From Roseomonas xinghualingensis (lineage in GTDB: Bacteria > Pseudomonadota > Alphaproteobacteria > Acetobacterales > Acetobacteraceae), in NCBI RefSeq assembly GCF_025791835.1, contig NZ_JAOXLP010000027.1, positions 1 to 44,269 on the forward strand: a stretch of DNA of 44,269 nt. Direction: 5' to 3'. The position numbers and the translations under genes are program-made. Every line of letters starts with the position of its first letter. Position 1 is the stretch's first letter. Shown piece by piece: positions 1 through 11,269 of the stretch. The notes beneath the pieces are model-generated. The model did not search any database. It saw nothing but the letters and a program-made list of their open reading frames with translations, and was not told where the DNA came from.

Positions 1-217
1 ACGAAACTCTTCTCGTCTTCAGGAAAACAGATGCAATTCTCAAGGAACAAACGAGCCAAGACACCGGGTCTCCCCGGCTGGGCAAGCCCAACCTCTGCTC
101 GAAACCGCCAGCGAAGCGTGGCGGGCCGACGTATATAACGGCTCAGCGCCGCCCCGTCAACCCCTCCAAACCACCCCGCCGGGGCGAACCAACCGCCCGC
201 CTCAGCGCGCCGTCGGT
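1..217. other. Non-coding left end with short hairpins
   Basis: No credible coding sequence is seen here. The stretch holds short inverted repeats, the clearest being CCGCCA (105-110) against TGGCGG (119-124) with an 8-nt loop. There is also a weak CCGGG/CCCGG pair near 64-76 and a GGGC/GCCC pair near 80-88. The first 60 bases are clearly less GC-rich than the rest of the window. It could be the end of an RNA gene's flanking region or a leader lying outside the window, but nothing identifies it. Confidence 0.3.
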
Positions 218-247
218 GTGGGGCGGCTTATATGGGCGCCGCCCCAC
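218..247 (-). terminator. Hairpin just downstream of clpB
   Basis: GTGGGGCGGC (218-227) pairs perfectly with GCCGCCCCAC (238-247) across a 10-nt loop. It lies 15 nt after the clpB stop codon in the direction of transcription. There is no T-run after the stem on the minus strand, so it is a transcript-end hairpin of the kind common in high-GC genomes rather than a textbook intrinsic terminator. Confidence 0.5.
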
Positions 248-262
248 CCTGTCAAAGAGGTT

Positions 263-2854
<2,592 letters not shown>

Positions 2855-2979
2855 ACTCAGTCCCTCCTTTGAGGCGACGGCCTTCCCCGTCCCTCATCAG
2901 GCGGCGGGCTTAGGCGTTTGATGAGAATGTGGTATCGGGCGCAGGCGGCCTTCAAGAGGCTCTTTGGGGGAAGATTCCC
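2855..2979. promoter_or_regulatory. Divergent clpB/MOSC intergenic region with inverted repeat
   Basis: This 125-bp gap must hold the promoters of both flanking genes. It contains a perfect 7-bp inverted repeat, CTCATCA (2893-2899) and TGATGAG (2919-2925), with a 19-bp spacer. That could be an operator or a 5' UTR stem for clpB. The clpB Shine-Dalgarno (AAAGGAGG on the minus strand) lies just before its ATG, and the MOSC gene has GGGGGAAG before its ATG. No clear -35/-10 pair was identified. Confidence 0.3.
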
Positions 2980-3759
2980 ATGCGCGTGGAACACATCTAC
3001 CGCTACCCGGTCAAAGGGCTGACGGCGGAGAGCCTGGAAGAGGTGGAGCTCACCCCAGGCGAGACCATCCCCCATGACCGCCGCTTCGCTCTGGCGCAGG
3101 GGGACGCCCCCTTTGACGAGGCCGAGCCGCGCTTCCTGCCGAAGCAGAACTTCGCCTGCATGATGAAGAACGCGAAGGTGGTGCTGGTGCGTGCCGCCTT
3201 CGATCCCCGCGGCAAGACGCTTGCACTGGCCGCGGATGGCCTGCCTCCCCTTTCCGCCCCCACCGGCACACCTGAGGGCAAGGCCGCGATCAGCGACTGG
3301 CTGATCCGCTTCCTGGGCGAGGAAGCGCGCTATGGCACTTCCCCCGACGGCTCCCCCCGCCCTCCCCGCTTCACCGAGGTGCCGGGACATGCCTTCACCG
3401 ACCAGAGCCGTAAGGGCGTCTCACTCCTGAACCTGGCCAGCCTCGAAGCGCTCAATACCGCGATTGGCCGGCGCCTGGATCCGCTGCGCTTCCGGGCGAA
3501 CATCTACTTCTCCGGCCTGCCCGCCTGGGCGGAGCATGATTGGGTCGGAGGGGAGGTGCTCCTGGGCGGCGCCCGCCTTTCGGTCTTCAAGCGGACCGTC
3601 CGCTGCCCGGCGACCCAGGTGAACCTCGAGACCGGTGAGCGGGATGTCGATGTCCCGCGCCTCCTGAAGCAGCATTTCGGCCATATGGATCTCGGCATCC
3701 ATGCCTCGGTACTGGAAGGCGGCCGCATTGCTGTCGGGGATGCACTCGAGCCGGTCTAA
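2980..3759 (+). CDS. MOSC domain-containing protein
   Basis: A 259-aa protein with the two-part layout of MOSC sulfurases: an N-terminal beta-barrel opening MRVEHIYRYPVKGL, then a C-terminal MOSC domain. The family includes the C-terminal part of molybdenum cofactor sulfurase and the mARC/YcbX/YiiM reductases. The conserved cysteine sits in the KRTVRCPAT segment (about residue 208-216), where the family has an RC-x-AT motif that binds sulfur or Mo cofactor. I chose the ATG at 2980 because GGGGGAAG lies a few bases upstream and the family N-terminus starts there; an in-frame start at 2929 would add 17 unlikely residues. It is monocistronic and divergent from clpB. The substrate is unknown. Confidence 0.85.
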   Translation: MRVEHIYRYPVKGLTAESLEEVELTPGETIPHDRRFALAQGDAPFDEAEPRFLPKQNFACMMKNAKVVLVRAAFDPRGKTLALAADGLPPLSAPTGTPEGKAAISDWLIRFLGEEARYGTSPDGSPRPPRFTEVPGHAFTDQSRKGVSLLNLASLEALNTAIGRRLDPLRFRANIYFSGLPAWAEHDWVGGEVLLGGARLSVFKRTVRCPATQVNLETGERDVDVPRLLKQHFGHMDLGIHASVLEGGRIAVGDALEPV

Positions 3760-3763
3760 ATCC

Positions 3764-3850
3764 CATGCTGCAATGCAACCTGACTTATGTGTATCAGGTG
3801 ATGATTGATGCCTGGTCCCCTGGCCGGGCACGGGAGTTCATTGCAGCATG
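3764..3850 (+). promoter_or_regulatory. 12-bp inverted repeat enclosing the glycosyltransferase start codon
   Basis: CATGCTGCAATG (3764-3775) is an exact reverse complement of CATTGCAGCATG (3839-3850). The right arm ends with the ATG of the glycosyltransferase gene. The 63-nt loop holds the likely Shine-Dalgarno CGGGAG (3831-3836) and a second small stem, ACCTGA against TCAGGT. If the transcript begins before 3764, the start codon would be base-paired, giving a possible translational switch. Alternatively it is a DNA operator. Confidence 0.4.
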
Positions 3851-4906
3851 CGAATCGCCCAGGTCGCGCCGCTCGCCGAAGCGGTCCCCCCGAAGCTGTA
3901 TGGGGGCACGGAGCGCGTCGTATCCTACCTGACCGAAGAGCTCGTCGCCCTCGGGCACGAAGTCACCCTTTTCGCCAGCGGCGACAGCATCACCAGCGCG
4001 CGGCTGGAGCCGGTACTGCCCCAGGCCATCCGTCTGGACCCCTCCATCCGGGACACCACCGCACCGCATATGCTGATGATCCAGAAGGTGCTGGACCAGA
4101 CGGCCGATTTCGACATCGTGCATTTCCACATCGATCACCTGCACCTGCCGGCCATGCGGGGCCGCGGCCTGCCCTTCGTCAGCACCTTCCACGGACGCCT
4201 GGACCTGCCGGAGATCGAGCCGCTGCTCGCCGCCTTTCCCGAAGCGCCTTTCATCTCCATCTCATACAGCCAGCGCCGGCCGCTCCAGCATGTCGGGGTG
4301 AACTGGGCCGAGACGATCCTGCACGGGCTGCCGAAGGACCTCCTGCCCTTCAGCCCCTCTCATGAGGGCTATGTCGCGTTTCTCGGCCGCATCTCACCCG
4401 AGAAGGGGCCGGATGCCGCGATCCGCATCGCCCAGGCCGCCGGCATGCCGATCCGCATCGCCGCCAAGGTGGACCGCGCCGATCAGGCTTATTTCGAGGA
4501 AGTGGTCCGGCCGCTCCTCAGCCTGCCAGGCGTGGAGTTCATCGGGGAGATCAATGAGGGACAGAAGGCCGAGTTCCTGGGCAACGCCATGTGTCTCCTC
4601 ACCCCCATCGCCTGGCCGGAGCCCTTCGGCCTGGTGATGATCGAGGCCATGGCCTGCGGCACGCCGGTGATCGCATTCAACCGCGGTTCCGCGCCCGAGG
4701 TCATTGAGGAGGATGTCTCCGGCTATGTGGTCGAGGACGAGATCGGCGCGCTTTTCGCCCTGAGGAAGGCAGCGGAATTGGACCGTGCTGGGGTACGCCG
4801 TGCCTTCGAGGCACGCTTCACGGCCCGCCGAATGGCGGAGGACCATCTTGCGCTCTACCGCCGCTTGTTGGGGCAGGACCGCGCCACCATCCTCCGCGCT
4901 GTCTGA
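3848..4906 (+). CDS. Glycosyltransferase family 4 protein
   Basis: A 352-aa cytosolic GT-B fold enzyme that transfers a sugar from a nucleotide donor with retention. The N-terminal half carries the acceptor-side signature YGGTERVVSYL (about 18-28). The C-terminal half has the GT4 donor site, including FLGRISPEKG (about 178-187) and the E-x7-E element EPFGLVMIEAMACGTPV (about 258-274). It is followed after 77 bp by an amylo-alpha-1,6-glucosidase-like gene in the same direction, so the pair probably acts on one glucan or glycosylated metabolite. Donor and acceptor cannot be read from the sequence. The start codon lies in the right arm of a perfect inverted repeat, listed separately. Confidence 0.88.
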   Translation: MRIAQVAPLAEAVPPKLYGGTERVVSYLTEELVALGHEVTLFASGDSITSARLEPVLPQAIRLDPSIRDTTAPHMLMIQKVLDQTADFDIVHFHIDHLHLPAMRGRGLPFVSTFHGRLDLPEIEPLLAAFPEAPFISISYSQRRPLQHVGVNWAETILHGLPKDLLPFSPSHEGYVAFLGRISPEKGPDAAIRIAQAAGMPIRIAAKVDRADQAYFEEVVRPLLSLPGVEFIGEINEGQKAEFLGNAMCLLTPIAWPEPFGLVMIEAMACGTPVIAFNRGSAPEVIEEDVSGYVVEDEIGALFALRKAAELDRAGVRRAFEARFTARRMAEDHLALYRRLLGQDRATILRAV

Positions 4907-4922
4907 ATCAGCCTTACCGGAG

Positions 4923-4943
4923 GCCGCGCCCGCCCGGCGCGGC
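4923..4943 (+). terminator. GC-only hairpin between the glycosyltransferase and glucosidase genes
   Basis: GCCGCGCC (4923-4930) pairs with GGCGCGGC (4936-4943) across a 5-nt loop in the 77-bp gap between the two genes. No T-run follows. It may attenuate or process the shared transcript rather than end it, because the next gene has its own good ribosome binding site (GGAAGG) and no obvious promoter. Confidence 0.35.
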
Positions 4944-4983
4944 TCCGTTCAGGCACAGGATCCACGACGGAAGGCAGAGCCGC

Positions 4984-7191
4984 ATGGATGAAGAAGGAAC
5001 CGAGTTGCACCGGCTGGAGGAAGAGAGTGGCTGGAGCGTCGCGGCAACTGCCGCCACGGCCCTCGCGCTCTACCGCCCCCGGACGCTGAAGAATGGTTCC
5101 ACCTTCCTCGTCCTGGACCATTTCGGCGATGCGCAGGCGATCGGCCCCACCGCAGAGGGGCTGTTCCACGACGACACGCGCTTCCTCTCGCGCCTGTCGA
5201 TTCGCATCGCGGGGATGCGGCCGCTCCTGCTCTCCTCCGCCGTCAACGCGGATAATTCCGTGCTGACGGTGAACCTGACCAATCCGGACCTTATCGTCTT
5301 GCCCGAGCGCAAGCTGATGCGCGATACGATCCATGTGGAGCGGCAGATCGTGCTGGGCCAGGGCGTGATGCGGGAGCGCATCACGGTGCGGAACTTCGGC
5401 GATGCCCGCCTCACCTCGGAAATTTCCCTCAGCTTCGCCGCCGATTTCGCCGACATCTTCGAGGTGCGTGGCCAGAAGCGCGCCCGGCGCGGGGTGCGGC
5501 ATGTGCCGGTGGCGGGGACGGATGGAAGCCTGATTTTGGGCTATCTCGGCCTGGATAACCTCGAGCGCCGCACGCGGCTCCGCTTCGATCCACCGCCGGC
5601 GGGCATCCCCGGGCGCGATAACCGCTGGCCGCTGGATTTGGATCCCGGCGCACATCAGACAATCGAAGTGCTCGCCACCTGCGAAATCGGTCCTGAGCAG
5701 GCCGAACCGCCCGCCGCACCGGGTTTTGACGGGCTGCTGGCAGGCATCCGCGCCTGGTGCGGCGAGCGCAGTGCCCAGCGAACCCAGGCGATTTCCTCCA
5801 ACCAGGCCTTTAACGATTGGTTCGCGCGGTCGGAATCCGACCTGACCATGCTGACCACGGAAACGGAAAGCGGTCCGTTTCCCTATGCCGGCATTCCCTG
5901 GTTTTCCTGTCCCTTCGGCCGCGACTCCCTCGTCACCGCCCTGCAATGCCTCTGGGCCGATCCGGAACTGGCAAGGGGCGTGTTGCGCTACCATGCGAAG
6001 CTGCAGGCCACCGCACTCGACCCCGCACGGGATGCCGAGCCCGGCAAGATCCTGCATGAGAGCCGCAACGGCGAGATGGCGACGCTGCGGGAGGTTCCCT
6101 TCGGCCGCTATTACGGCTCCGTGGACTCAACACCGCTCTATGTGGTGCTGGCGACGCAATATGCGGATCGCACTGGCGACTGGGCGCTGATCCGGGAGAT
6201 CTGGCCGAACATCGTCGCCGCCCTGGGCTGGATCGAGCGGTATGGCGACATCGATGGCGACCTGCTGCTGGAATATGACCGCAAATCGGTGAACGGGCTG
6301 ATCAACCAGGGTTGGAAGGATAGCTGGGACAGCGTCTTCCATGATGATGGGCGCCTGGCAGAAGCCCCGATAGCCCTCATCGAGGTGCAGGCCTATGCCG
6401 AGGCCGCCTGGCGTGGCGCCGGCCGCATGGCTGCGGCGCTTGGTCATCAGGACGAGGCCGCCTTCTGGACCGACCGGGCCGACACCCTGCGGGAGCGGGT
6501 GGAGGAGGCCTTCTGGTGCGAGGAGTTGTCCACCTATGCCATGGCGCTGGATGGCGAGAAGCGGCCTTGCCGCATTCGTTCCTCCAATGCCGGCCACACA
6601 TTGCTGACCGGCCTTCCCTCCCCGGACCGGGCACGCCGGATCGCGCAGACATTGATGGCGCCGGAAAGCTTCTGCGGATGGGGCATCCGCACCGTGGCGG
6701 AGGGGGAGAGCCGCTACAACCCGATGTCCTATCACACCGGCTCGGTCTGGCCGCACGACAACGGGCTGATCGCACTGGGGATGAAGCGCTACGGGCTGAA
6801 CGGCCAACTCGAGCGGCTGCTTACCGGGATCTACGACTCTGCCCTGGCCGTGGACATGCACAGGCTGCCGGAACTCTTCTGCGGCTTCTCCCGCCGCCTC
6901 GGCGTGGGCCCCACGGCCTATCCTGTGGCCTGCCTGCCCCAGGCCTGGGCCGCGGCCTCCGTCTATGCGGTGCTCGGCGCCATGCTGGGCGTATCCTTCC
7001 GGCCCGAGGAGAACAGCATCCGCTTTCTCCGCCCCTTCCTGCCAGCCTGGCTGGAGGAGCTGAAGATCGAGAACCTGCGCCTCGGCACCGCCGCCGTGGA
7101 TGTGCGGCTGCGGCGGCATAGCGAGGACGGCGGCGTTTCGCTGAACCTGCTGCGCCGGCGCGGACAGATCGAGGTGGCGGTCATCACCTGA
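4984..7191 (+). CDS. Amylo-alpha-1,6-glucosidase / glycogen-debranching-type protein
   Basis: A 735-aa protein with the architecture of bacterial debranching-like glycosidases. It has an N-terminal beta-rich GDE_N-type domain (about 40-260; LFHDDTRFLSRL near 59-70) and a C-terminal (alpha/alpha)6 glucosidase domain (about 290-720). The latter shows GRDSLVTALQCLW, ESRNGEMATLRE, GWKDSWDS and YHTGSVWPHDNGL. Family members hydrolyse alpha-1,6 or related alpha-glucosidic bonds; the precise substrate is not shown. No signal peptide is present, so it should act in the cytoplasm. The start is supported by GGAAGG 8-9 nt upstream. It lies behind the GT4 gene, suggesting synthesis and trimming of a single glucan. 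A strong hairpin closes the unit. Confidence 0.87.
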   Translation: MDEEGTELHRLEEESGWSVAATAATALALYRPRTLKNGSTFLVLDHFGDAQAIGPTAEGLFHDDTRFLSRLSIRIAGMRPLLLSSAVNADNSVLTVNLTNPDLIVLPERKLMRDTIHVERQIVLGQGVMRERITVRNFGDARLTSEISLSFAADFADIFEVRGQKRARRGVRHVPVAGTDGSLILGYLGLDNLERRTRLRFDPPPAGIPGRDNRWPLDLDPGAHQTIEVLATCEIGPEQAEPPAAPGFDGLLAGIRAWCGERSAQRTQAISSNQAFNDWFARSESDLTMLTTETESGPFPYAGIPWFSCPFGRDSLVTALQCLWADPELARGVLRYHAKLQATALDPARDAEPGKILHESRNGEMATLREVPFGRYYGSVDSTPLYVVLATQYADRTGDWALIREIWPNIVAALGWIERYGDIDGDLLLEYDRKSVNGLINQGWKDSWDSVFHDDGRLAEAPIALIEVQAYAEAAWRGAGRMAAALGHQDEAAFWTDRADTLRERVEEAFWCEELSTYAMALDGEKRPCRIRSSNAGHTLLTGLPSPDRARRIAQTLMAPESFCGWGIRTVAEGESRYNPMSYHTGSVWPHDNGLIALGMKRYGLNGQLERLLTGIYDSALAVDMHRLPELFCGFSRRLGVGPTAYPVACLPQAWAAASVYAVLGAMLGVSFRPEENSIRFLRPFLPAWLEELKIENLRLGTAAVDVRLRRHSEDGGVSLNLLRRRGQIEVAVIT

Positions 7192-7229
7192 CTGCCCCGC
7201 TCCTTGGCCGGAGCCAGGAGCAAGGGCAG
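7192..7229. terminator. Two-way hairpin between convergent genes
   Basis: The outer arms are CTGCCC (7192-7197) and GGGCAG (7224-7229). The inner arms are GCTCCTTGGC (7199-7208) and GCCAGGAGC (7213-7221), which pair with one bulge around a CGGA loop. It begins directly after the glucosidase stop codon and lies 17 bp from the DUF4167 stop on the other strand, so it can serve both transcripts. Confidence 0.6.
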
Positions 7230-7246
7230 GGCCGGCGGATCACCGC

Positions 7247-7732
7247 CTACTGGATGGTTTCGCGGGCCTCGCCCTCGGCGGACTGGGCCTCTCCCGGATA
7301 GCCGTTCACCCCGCCATTCTCACCCTCGCCCTCGGAGCTGAAGCCCTCCTGCGAGGCATCGTTGTTCTGATACCGCCGGCCGCCATGCTGCGGAGCGGGG
7401 GCGCCGCCCTGCTGCTGCTGGGCCTGGTTCATGGCGTTCAGAATGCGGAAATAATGCTCGGCATGCTGGAAATAGCCCTCGGCCATCACCCGATCCCCGG
7501 AGCCGGTCGCATCGCGGCCGAGCTGGAGATACTTCTCGAAAAGCTGCTGGGCGGTGCCCCGCATCCGCATGTCCGGCCCGATGGAGTCGAACACATGGTT
7601 CCGGTTCATCGGCTGGTTGCCGCCGCCGCCACCACCGCCCTGGTGACGCGGACCACCTCCGCCGCCACCATGGCCGCCGCCATGCCCTCCCTGACGGAAG
7701 TTCCCGCGGCCGCGCATACGCTTCATGTTCAT
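7247..7732 (-). CDS. DUF4167 domain-containing protein
   Basis: A 161-aa protein of the alphaproteobacterial DUF4167 family. It has a basic, glycine/histidine-rich start (MNMKRMRGRGNFRQGG, then GGGHGGG runs) and then the conserved core RNHVFDSIGPDMRMRGTAQQL and FEKYLQLGRDATGSGDRV (about 45-85). A Q/G/N-rich tail follows. Function is unknown; the basic RGG-like start and its place behind hisS-prfA-prmC suggest an RNA or ribosome role, which is inference. The frame stays open upstream to 7981, but homology puts the start at 7732 (or 7726), since the family begins close to the KRMRGR segment. The 258-bp stretch up to prmC holds no other recognisable gene. Confidence 0.82.
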   Translation of the reverse strand: MNMKRMRGRGNFRQGGHGGGHGGGGGGPRHQGGGGGGGNQPMNRNHVFDSIGPDMRMRGTAQQLFEKYLQLGRDATGSGDRVMAEGYFQHAEHYFRILNAMNQAQQQQGGAPAPQHGGRRYQNNDASQEGFSSEGEGENGGVNGYPGEAQSAEGEARETIQ

Positions 7733-7990
7733 CTGGGTCTGGTTCGCACTTCCATGCTCGCGCCGCCGGCCTGCGCGAAGGTGAGGCATTGCCCCGTTCC
7801 GGGGATTCCGGCTGGCGAGATGATGATCGTTGTGCCCTGACGGCGTGCCGGATGCGAAGGCCTGTCCTGGTCCCGGACAATGGTCCGGTGAAACGGTGGC
7901 CGAGGCTCCGGCGGACCCGCCGCGCATTCCGCGCGATGGAGGCCGCAGGGCGAAGGTAGTGAGGACGGACGATTCCTCCAAATGTTTTTT

Positions 7991-8857
7991 TCAGCCTCGC
8001 CCTAGAAGCAGCGCCCGGGGAATCCCACCGAGGTCCGCCCGGCACTCCAGCGGGTGGAGCCCTGCCTTCCTCATCAGCGCCTCCACCGCCGGTTGCTGGC
8101 CCTGCCCGAGTTCCAGGACCGCCCTGCCCCGCGGCGCCAGAAGGCGGGGAAGCTCGGCTGCCAGGGTGCGGTAGGCATCCAGCCCATCCGGCCCGCCATC
8201 CAGGGCCAGGGCGGGCTCATGCAACGCCACCTCCGGCATCAGCCCGGGAATGGCGGCGCTTTCGATATAGGGCGGGTTGGAGAGGATGAGGTCGAAACGC
8301 CCTTCCAGCGCCGCCGCCCAATCCCCGGCCAGGACCGCCACCCGCCCCGCCAGCCCGTTCCGGGCGGCATTGGCGCGGGCGAGGGCAGCGGCCTCAGCGC
8401 TGCGGTCCACACCGACTCCGAAGGCGCCAGGGCATTCCGACAGCACCGCCAGCAGCAGCGCCCCCGTCCCTGTGCCGAGATCCAGCACGCGCGAGATGGC
8501 GGCGCGATCGGGGAAGGCATCCAGCGCCACCTCGACCAGGGTCTCGGTGTCCCCGCGCGGGATCAGGGTGGCGGGGGTGCTGAGAAGATCCAGCGTCCAG
8601 AAGCCCGCATGGCCCAGCAGATAGGCCATGGGCAGGTTCCGGGCGCGCGCATCCAGGATCTCGCGGAACCTGGCCTGCGCCTTGGCTGGGACGGGCGCAC
8701 GAGGGTCACGCAACAGGTCCTCCTGCCGGCAGCCCATGGCATGGGCGAGGAGCATCCGCGCTTCCAGCCGGGGCGTCTCCACCGCGGCGGCACGGAGCAC
8801 CTGCCCCGCCTGACAGAGGAAGGCGCCGATCGTCTCCCCGGGCTCGCAGCCGCTCAC
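7991..8857 (-). CDS. prmC: Peptide chain release factor N5-glutamine methyltransferase PrmC
   Basis: Cytosolic SAM-dependent enzyme that methylates the glutamine of the GGQ motif in release factors RF1 and RF2. The 288-aa length is typical. The N-terminal helical substrate domain (about 1-90) is followed by a Rossmann methyltransferase domain with [16 protein letters not shown] (motif I, about 123-138). The diagnostic active-site motif NPPYIES is near residue 194. Its start overlaps the prfA stop by 4 nt, so it is translationally coupled to its own substrate gene. Confidence 0.95.
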   Translation of the reverse strand: MSGCEPGETIGAFLCQAGQVLRAAAVETPRLEARMLLAHAMGCRQEDLLRDPRAPVPAKAQARFREILDARARNLPMAYLLGHAGFWTLDLLSTPATLIPRGDTETLVEVALDAFPDRAAISRVLDLGTGTGALLLAVLSECPGAFGVGVDRSAEAAALARANAARNGLAGRVAVLAGDWAAALEGRFDLILSNPPYIESAAIPGLMPEVALHEPALALDGGPDGLDAYRTLAAELPRLLAPRGRAVLELGQGQQPAVEALMRKAGLHPLECRADLGGIPRALLLGRG

Positions 8858-9909
8858 TCGCCCTCGGCCGCGAGACGAGCCGCCTGATCCTCGGCCATGA
8901 GGGCGGAGAAGATCTCTTCCATCTCGCCCATCATCACCCGGTCCACCTTGTGCAGCGTCAGGCCGATGCGGTGATCGGTCACACGGCCCTGGGGGAAGTT
9001 GTAGGTGCGGATGCGCTCGCTGCGGTCGCCCGTGCCCACCTGCCCCTTTCGGTCGGCGGCGCGCGCCCCGGCCAGCGCTTGGCGCTGCGCCTCGTAGATG
9101 CGGGCGCGCAGCACCTTCATCGCCTTGGCGCGGTTCTTGTGCTGGGACTTCTCCTCCTGCATCGCCACCACCGTCCCCGTGGGGATGTGGGTGATGCGGA
9201 CGGCGCTGTCCGTCTTGTTGACGTGCTGGCCGCCGGCGCCGGAAGCGCGATAGGTGTCGATACGCAGGTCGCTGTCATTGATCTGCACATCCACCTCCTC
9301 CGCCTCCGGCAGCACCGCGACGGTGACGGTGGAGGTGTGGATGCGGCCCTGCGTCTCCGTGGCCGGCACGCGCTGCACGCGGTGCACGCCGCTCTCGAAC
9401 TTCAGCTTCGCGAAGACGCCGCGGCCGGTGATGCTAGCGCTGGCCCCCTTGATGCCGCCCGCCTCGCTCTCGTCCCATTCGAGGACTTCGAAGCGCCAGC
9501 CCTGGCTTTCCGCATAGCGCTGATAGGCGCGGAACAGCTCGGCCGCGAAAAGCCCGGCTTCGTCGCCGCCAGCTGCCGGCCGCACTTCCAGGATGGCGGA
9601 GCGCTCATCCGCCGCATCCTTCGGCAGCAGCATGATACGAATTTCGTGCTCCAGGGCGGGCACGCGATCGCGCTGCTCGTAATATTCGGCCTCGGCCAGC
9701 TCCCGCATCTCGGGATCGCCCATCATCGCCTCGGCGTCGTCGCGCGCGCGCTCGGCATCGCGCAGCTCCTGCACCTTGGCGACCACCGGCTCGATCTCGG
9801 AAAGCTCCTTCGACAGCGCACCGAAGCGGCTGCCATCGGCAGTGCCGAGTTCGTGCCGCAACTCATCCGCGCGGGAGAGGAGCCGGTCCAGCTTCGCGGG
9901 AAGCGCCAT
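8854..9909 (-). CDS. prfA: Peptide chain release factor 1
   Basis: Class I release factor that ends translation at UAA and UAG. The 351-aa protein shows the RF1 stop-codon-reading tripeptide PAT in [15 protein letters not shown] (RF2 would have SPF), and the peptidyl-tRNA hydrolysis motif GGQ in [17 protein letters not shown]. The glutamine of this GGQ is the target of the PrmC encoded next. It shares one base with hisS (TGATG) and overlaps prmC by 4 nt, so hisS-prfA-prmC should be one transcript. Confidence 0.97.
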   Translation of the reverse strand: MALPAKLDRLLSRADELRHELGTADGSRFGALSKELSEIEPVVAKVQELRDAERARDDAEAMMGDPEMRELAEAEYYEQRDRVPALEHEIRIMLLPKDAADERSAILEVRPAAGGDEAGLFAAELFRAYQRYAESQGWRFEVLEWDESEAGGIKGASASITGRGVFAKLKFESGVHRVQRVPATETQGRIHTSTVTVAVLPEAEEVDVQINDSDLRIDTYRASGAGGQHVNKTDSAVRITHIPTGTVVAMQEEKSQHKNRAKAMKVLRARIYEAQRQALAGARAADRKGQVGTGDRSERIRTYNFPQGRVTDHRIGLTLHKVDRVMMGEMEEIFSALMAEDQAARLAAEGE

Positions 9910-11153
9910 CAGGAGAGCCGCGCCGCCAGCTCGGCGAGCGGAACCCGCTCCTGCGTGCCGGCATCCAGATCGCGGAGCTGCGCGACGCCCTCCGCCAGCT
10001 CTTCATCGCCGATGATCACCGCCGCGCGGGCGCCAAGGCGATTGGCGCGCTCCATGCGGCGCTTGAGATTGCCCTTGTAGCCGATCTCGGCGGTCACGCC
10101 CGCGCGGCGCAGGGCCTGCACGGCATCAAGGGCGGCGCCCTCAGCCGCCTCGCCCACCGGAATCACCGCCACGGGGCGCGGCGCGGAGGGCGCGGCCTCC
10201 AGCAGCATGGACAGGCGCTCCACCCCCGCCGCCCAGCCGACCGAAGGCGTGGGCGGGCCGCCCATCTCCTCCACCAGCCCGTCATAGCGGCCGCCGGCCA
10301 TCACGGTGCCCTGGGCGCCGAGGCGGTCGGTGACGAATTCGAAGGCGGTGTGGCTGTAATAGTCCAGGCCGCGCACGATGCGCGGGTTCTCACGATAGGG
10401 CACGCCAAAGCGGTCCAGGGCGCGCTTCACGCCGGCATAGAAGCCGGAGGCGGCCTCGGTCAGATGCGCATAGATGGTCGGCGCATCGGCCACCAAGGCA
10501 CGGTCGCCCGGGTCCTTGCTGTCCAGGATGCGGAGCGGGTTCTTCTCCAGCCGCGTCCTGCTCTCCTCCGAGAGCTTGTTGGCCGAAGCCTGGAAATACG
10601 CTACCAGCGCGGCGCGATAGGCATCGCGGCTGGCCGTGTCGCCCAGCGTGTTGATCTCCAGCACCGCGCCCTTGTCGATGCCCAGGGCCTGCTGGATGTG
10701 CCAGCCACAGGCGATCACCTCGGCATCCGAAAGCGGCTCGGCCGCGCCCATCACCTCGCAGCCGATCTGGTGGAACTGGCGGTAACGGCCCTTTTGCGGC
10801 CGCTCATAGCGGAACATCGGGCCGGCATAGAAAACCTTGCGCGGCAGGTTGGTCTGGGTGAGGCCGTTGGTCACAAGCGCCCGGCAGGCGCCGGCCGTGC
10901 CCTCGGGCCGCAGCGTCACGCTTTCCCCGCCCCGGTCCTCAAAGGTGTACATCTCCTTCGTCACCACATCCGAGGTCTCGCCCAGGGTGCGTGCGAAGAC
11001 ACGGGTGTCCTCGAAGATCGGGGTGGCCCATTCCTCGAAGCCATAAAGGGCGGAGATGCGGCGGGCCGTATCGATGACATGATGATGGCGCCGGAACTCC
11101 TCGCCAATCAGGTCATGCGTGCCGCGCGCGGGCTGGAGGTCAGGTTTCGCCAT
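9909..11153 (-). CDS. hisS: Histidyl-tRNA synthetase
   Basis: Class II aminoacyl-tRNA synthetase charging tRNA-His in the cytosol. The 414-aa product opens with [13 protein letters not shown]. It contains motif 2 around [15 protein letters not shown], the histidine-binding segments RPEGTAG and [12 protein letters not shown], and a C-terminal anticodon-binding domain (about 320-414). I placed the start at the ATG at 11153, because the family begins at about [14 protein letters not shown]; an upstream in-frame start at 11198 would add 15 unrelated residues. It is the first gene of the hisS-prfA-prmC-DUF4167 operon, divergent from a DASS permease with a 116-bp shared upstream region. Confidence 0.96.
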   Translation of the reverse strand: MAKPDLQPARGTHDLIGEEFRRHHHVIDTARRISALYGFEEWATPIFEDTRVFARTLGETSDVVTKEMYTFEDRGGESVTLRPEGTAGACRALVTNGLTQTNLPRKVFYAGPMFRYERPQKGRYRQFHQIGCEVMGAAEPLSDAEVIACGWHIQQALGIDKGAVLEINTLGDTASRDAYRAALVAYFQASANKLSEESRTRLEKNPLRILDSKDPGDRALVADAPTIYAHLTEAASGFYAGVKRALDRFGVPYRENPRIVRGLDYYSHTAFEFVTDRLGAQGTVMAGGRYDGLVEEMGGPPTPSVGWAAGVERLSMLLEAAPSAPRPVAVIPVGEAAEGAALDAVQALRRAGVTAEIGYKGNLKRRMERANRLGARAAVIIGDEELAEGVAQLRDLDAGTQERVPLAELAARLS

Positions 11154-11269
11154 GGCGCCCGGCGCTAGCGCCACCGGAGGCGTCTGGCAAGTGCTCAAGC
11201 TTCCTGAGGGGCTTCTGCGGCACGGATGCTTTAAGACTGCCTCTCGCCCCCCTGCCAGGAGTCGGCTCC

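Noticed and set aside
2855..2940. Sigma-32 heat-shock promoter for clpB
   Set aside because: Expected from family knowledge, but no CTTG-type -35 with a matching -10 could be found at proper spacing.
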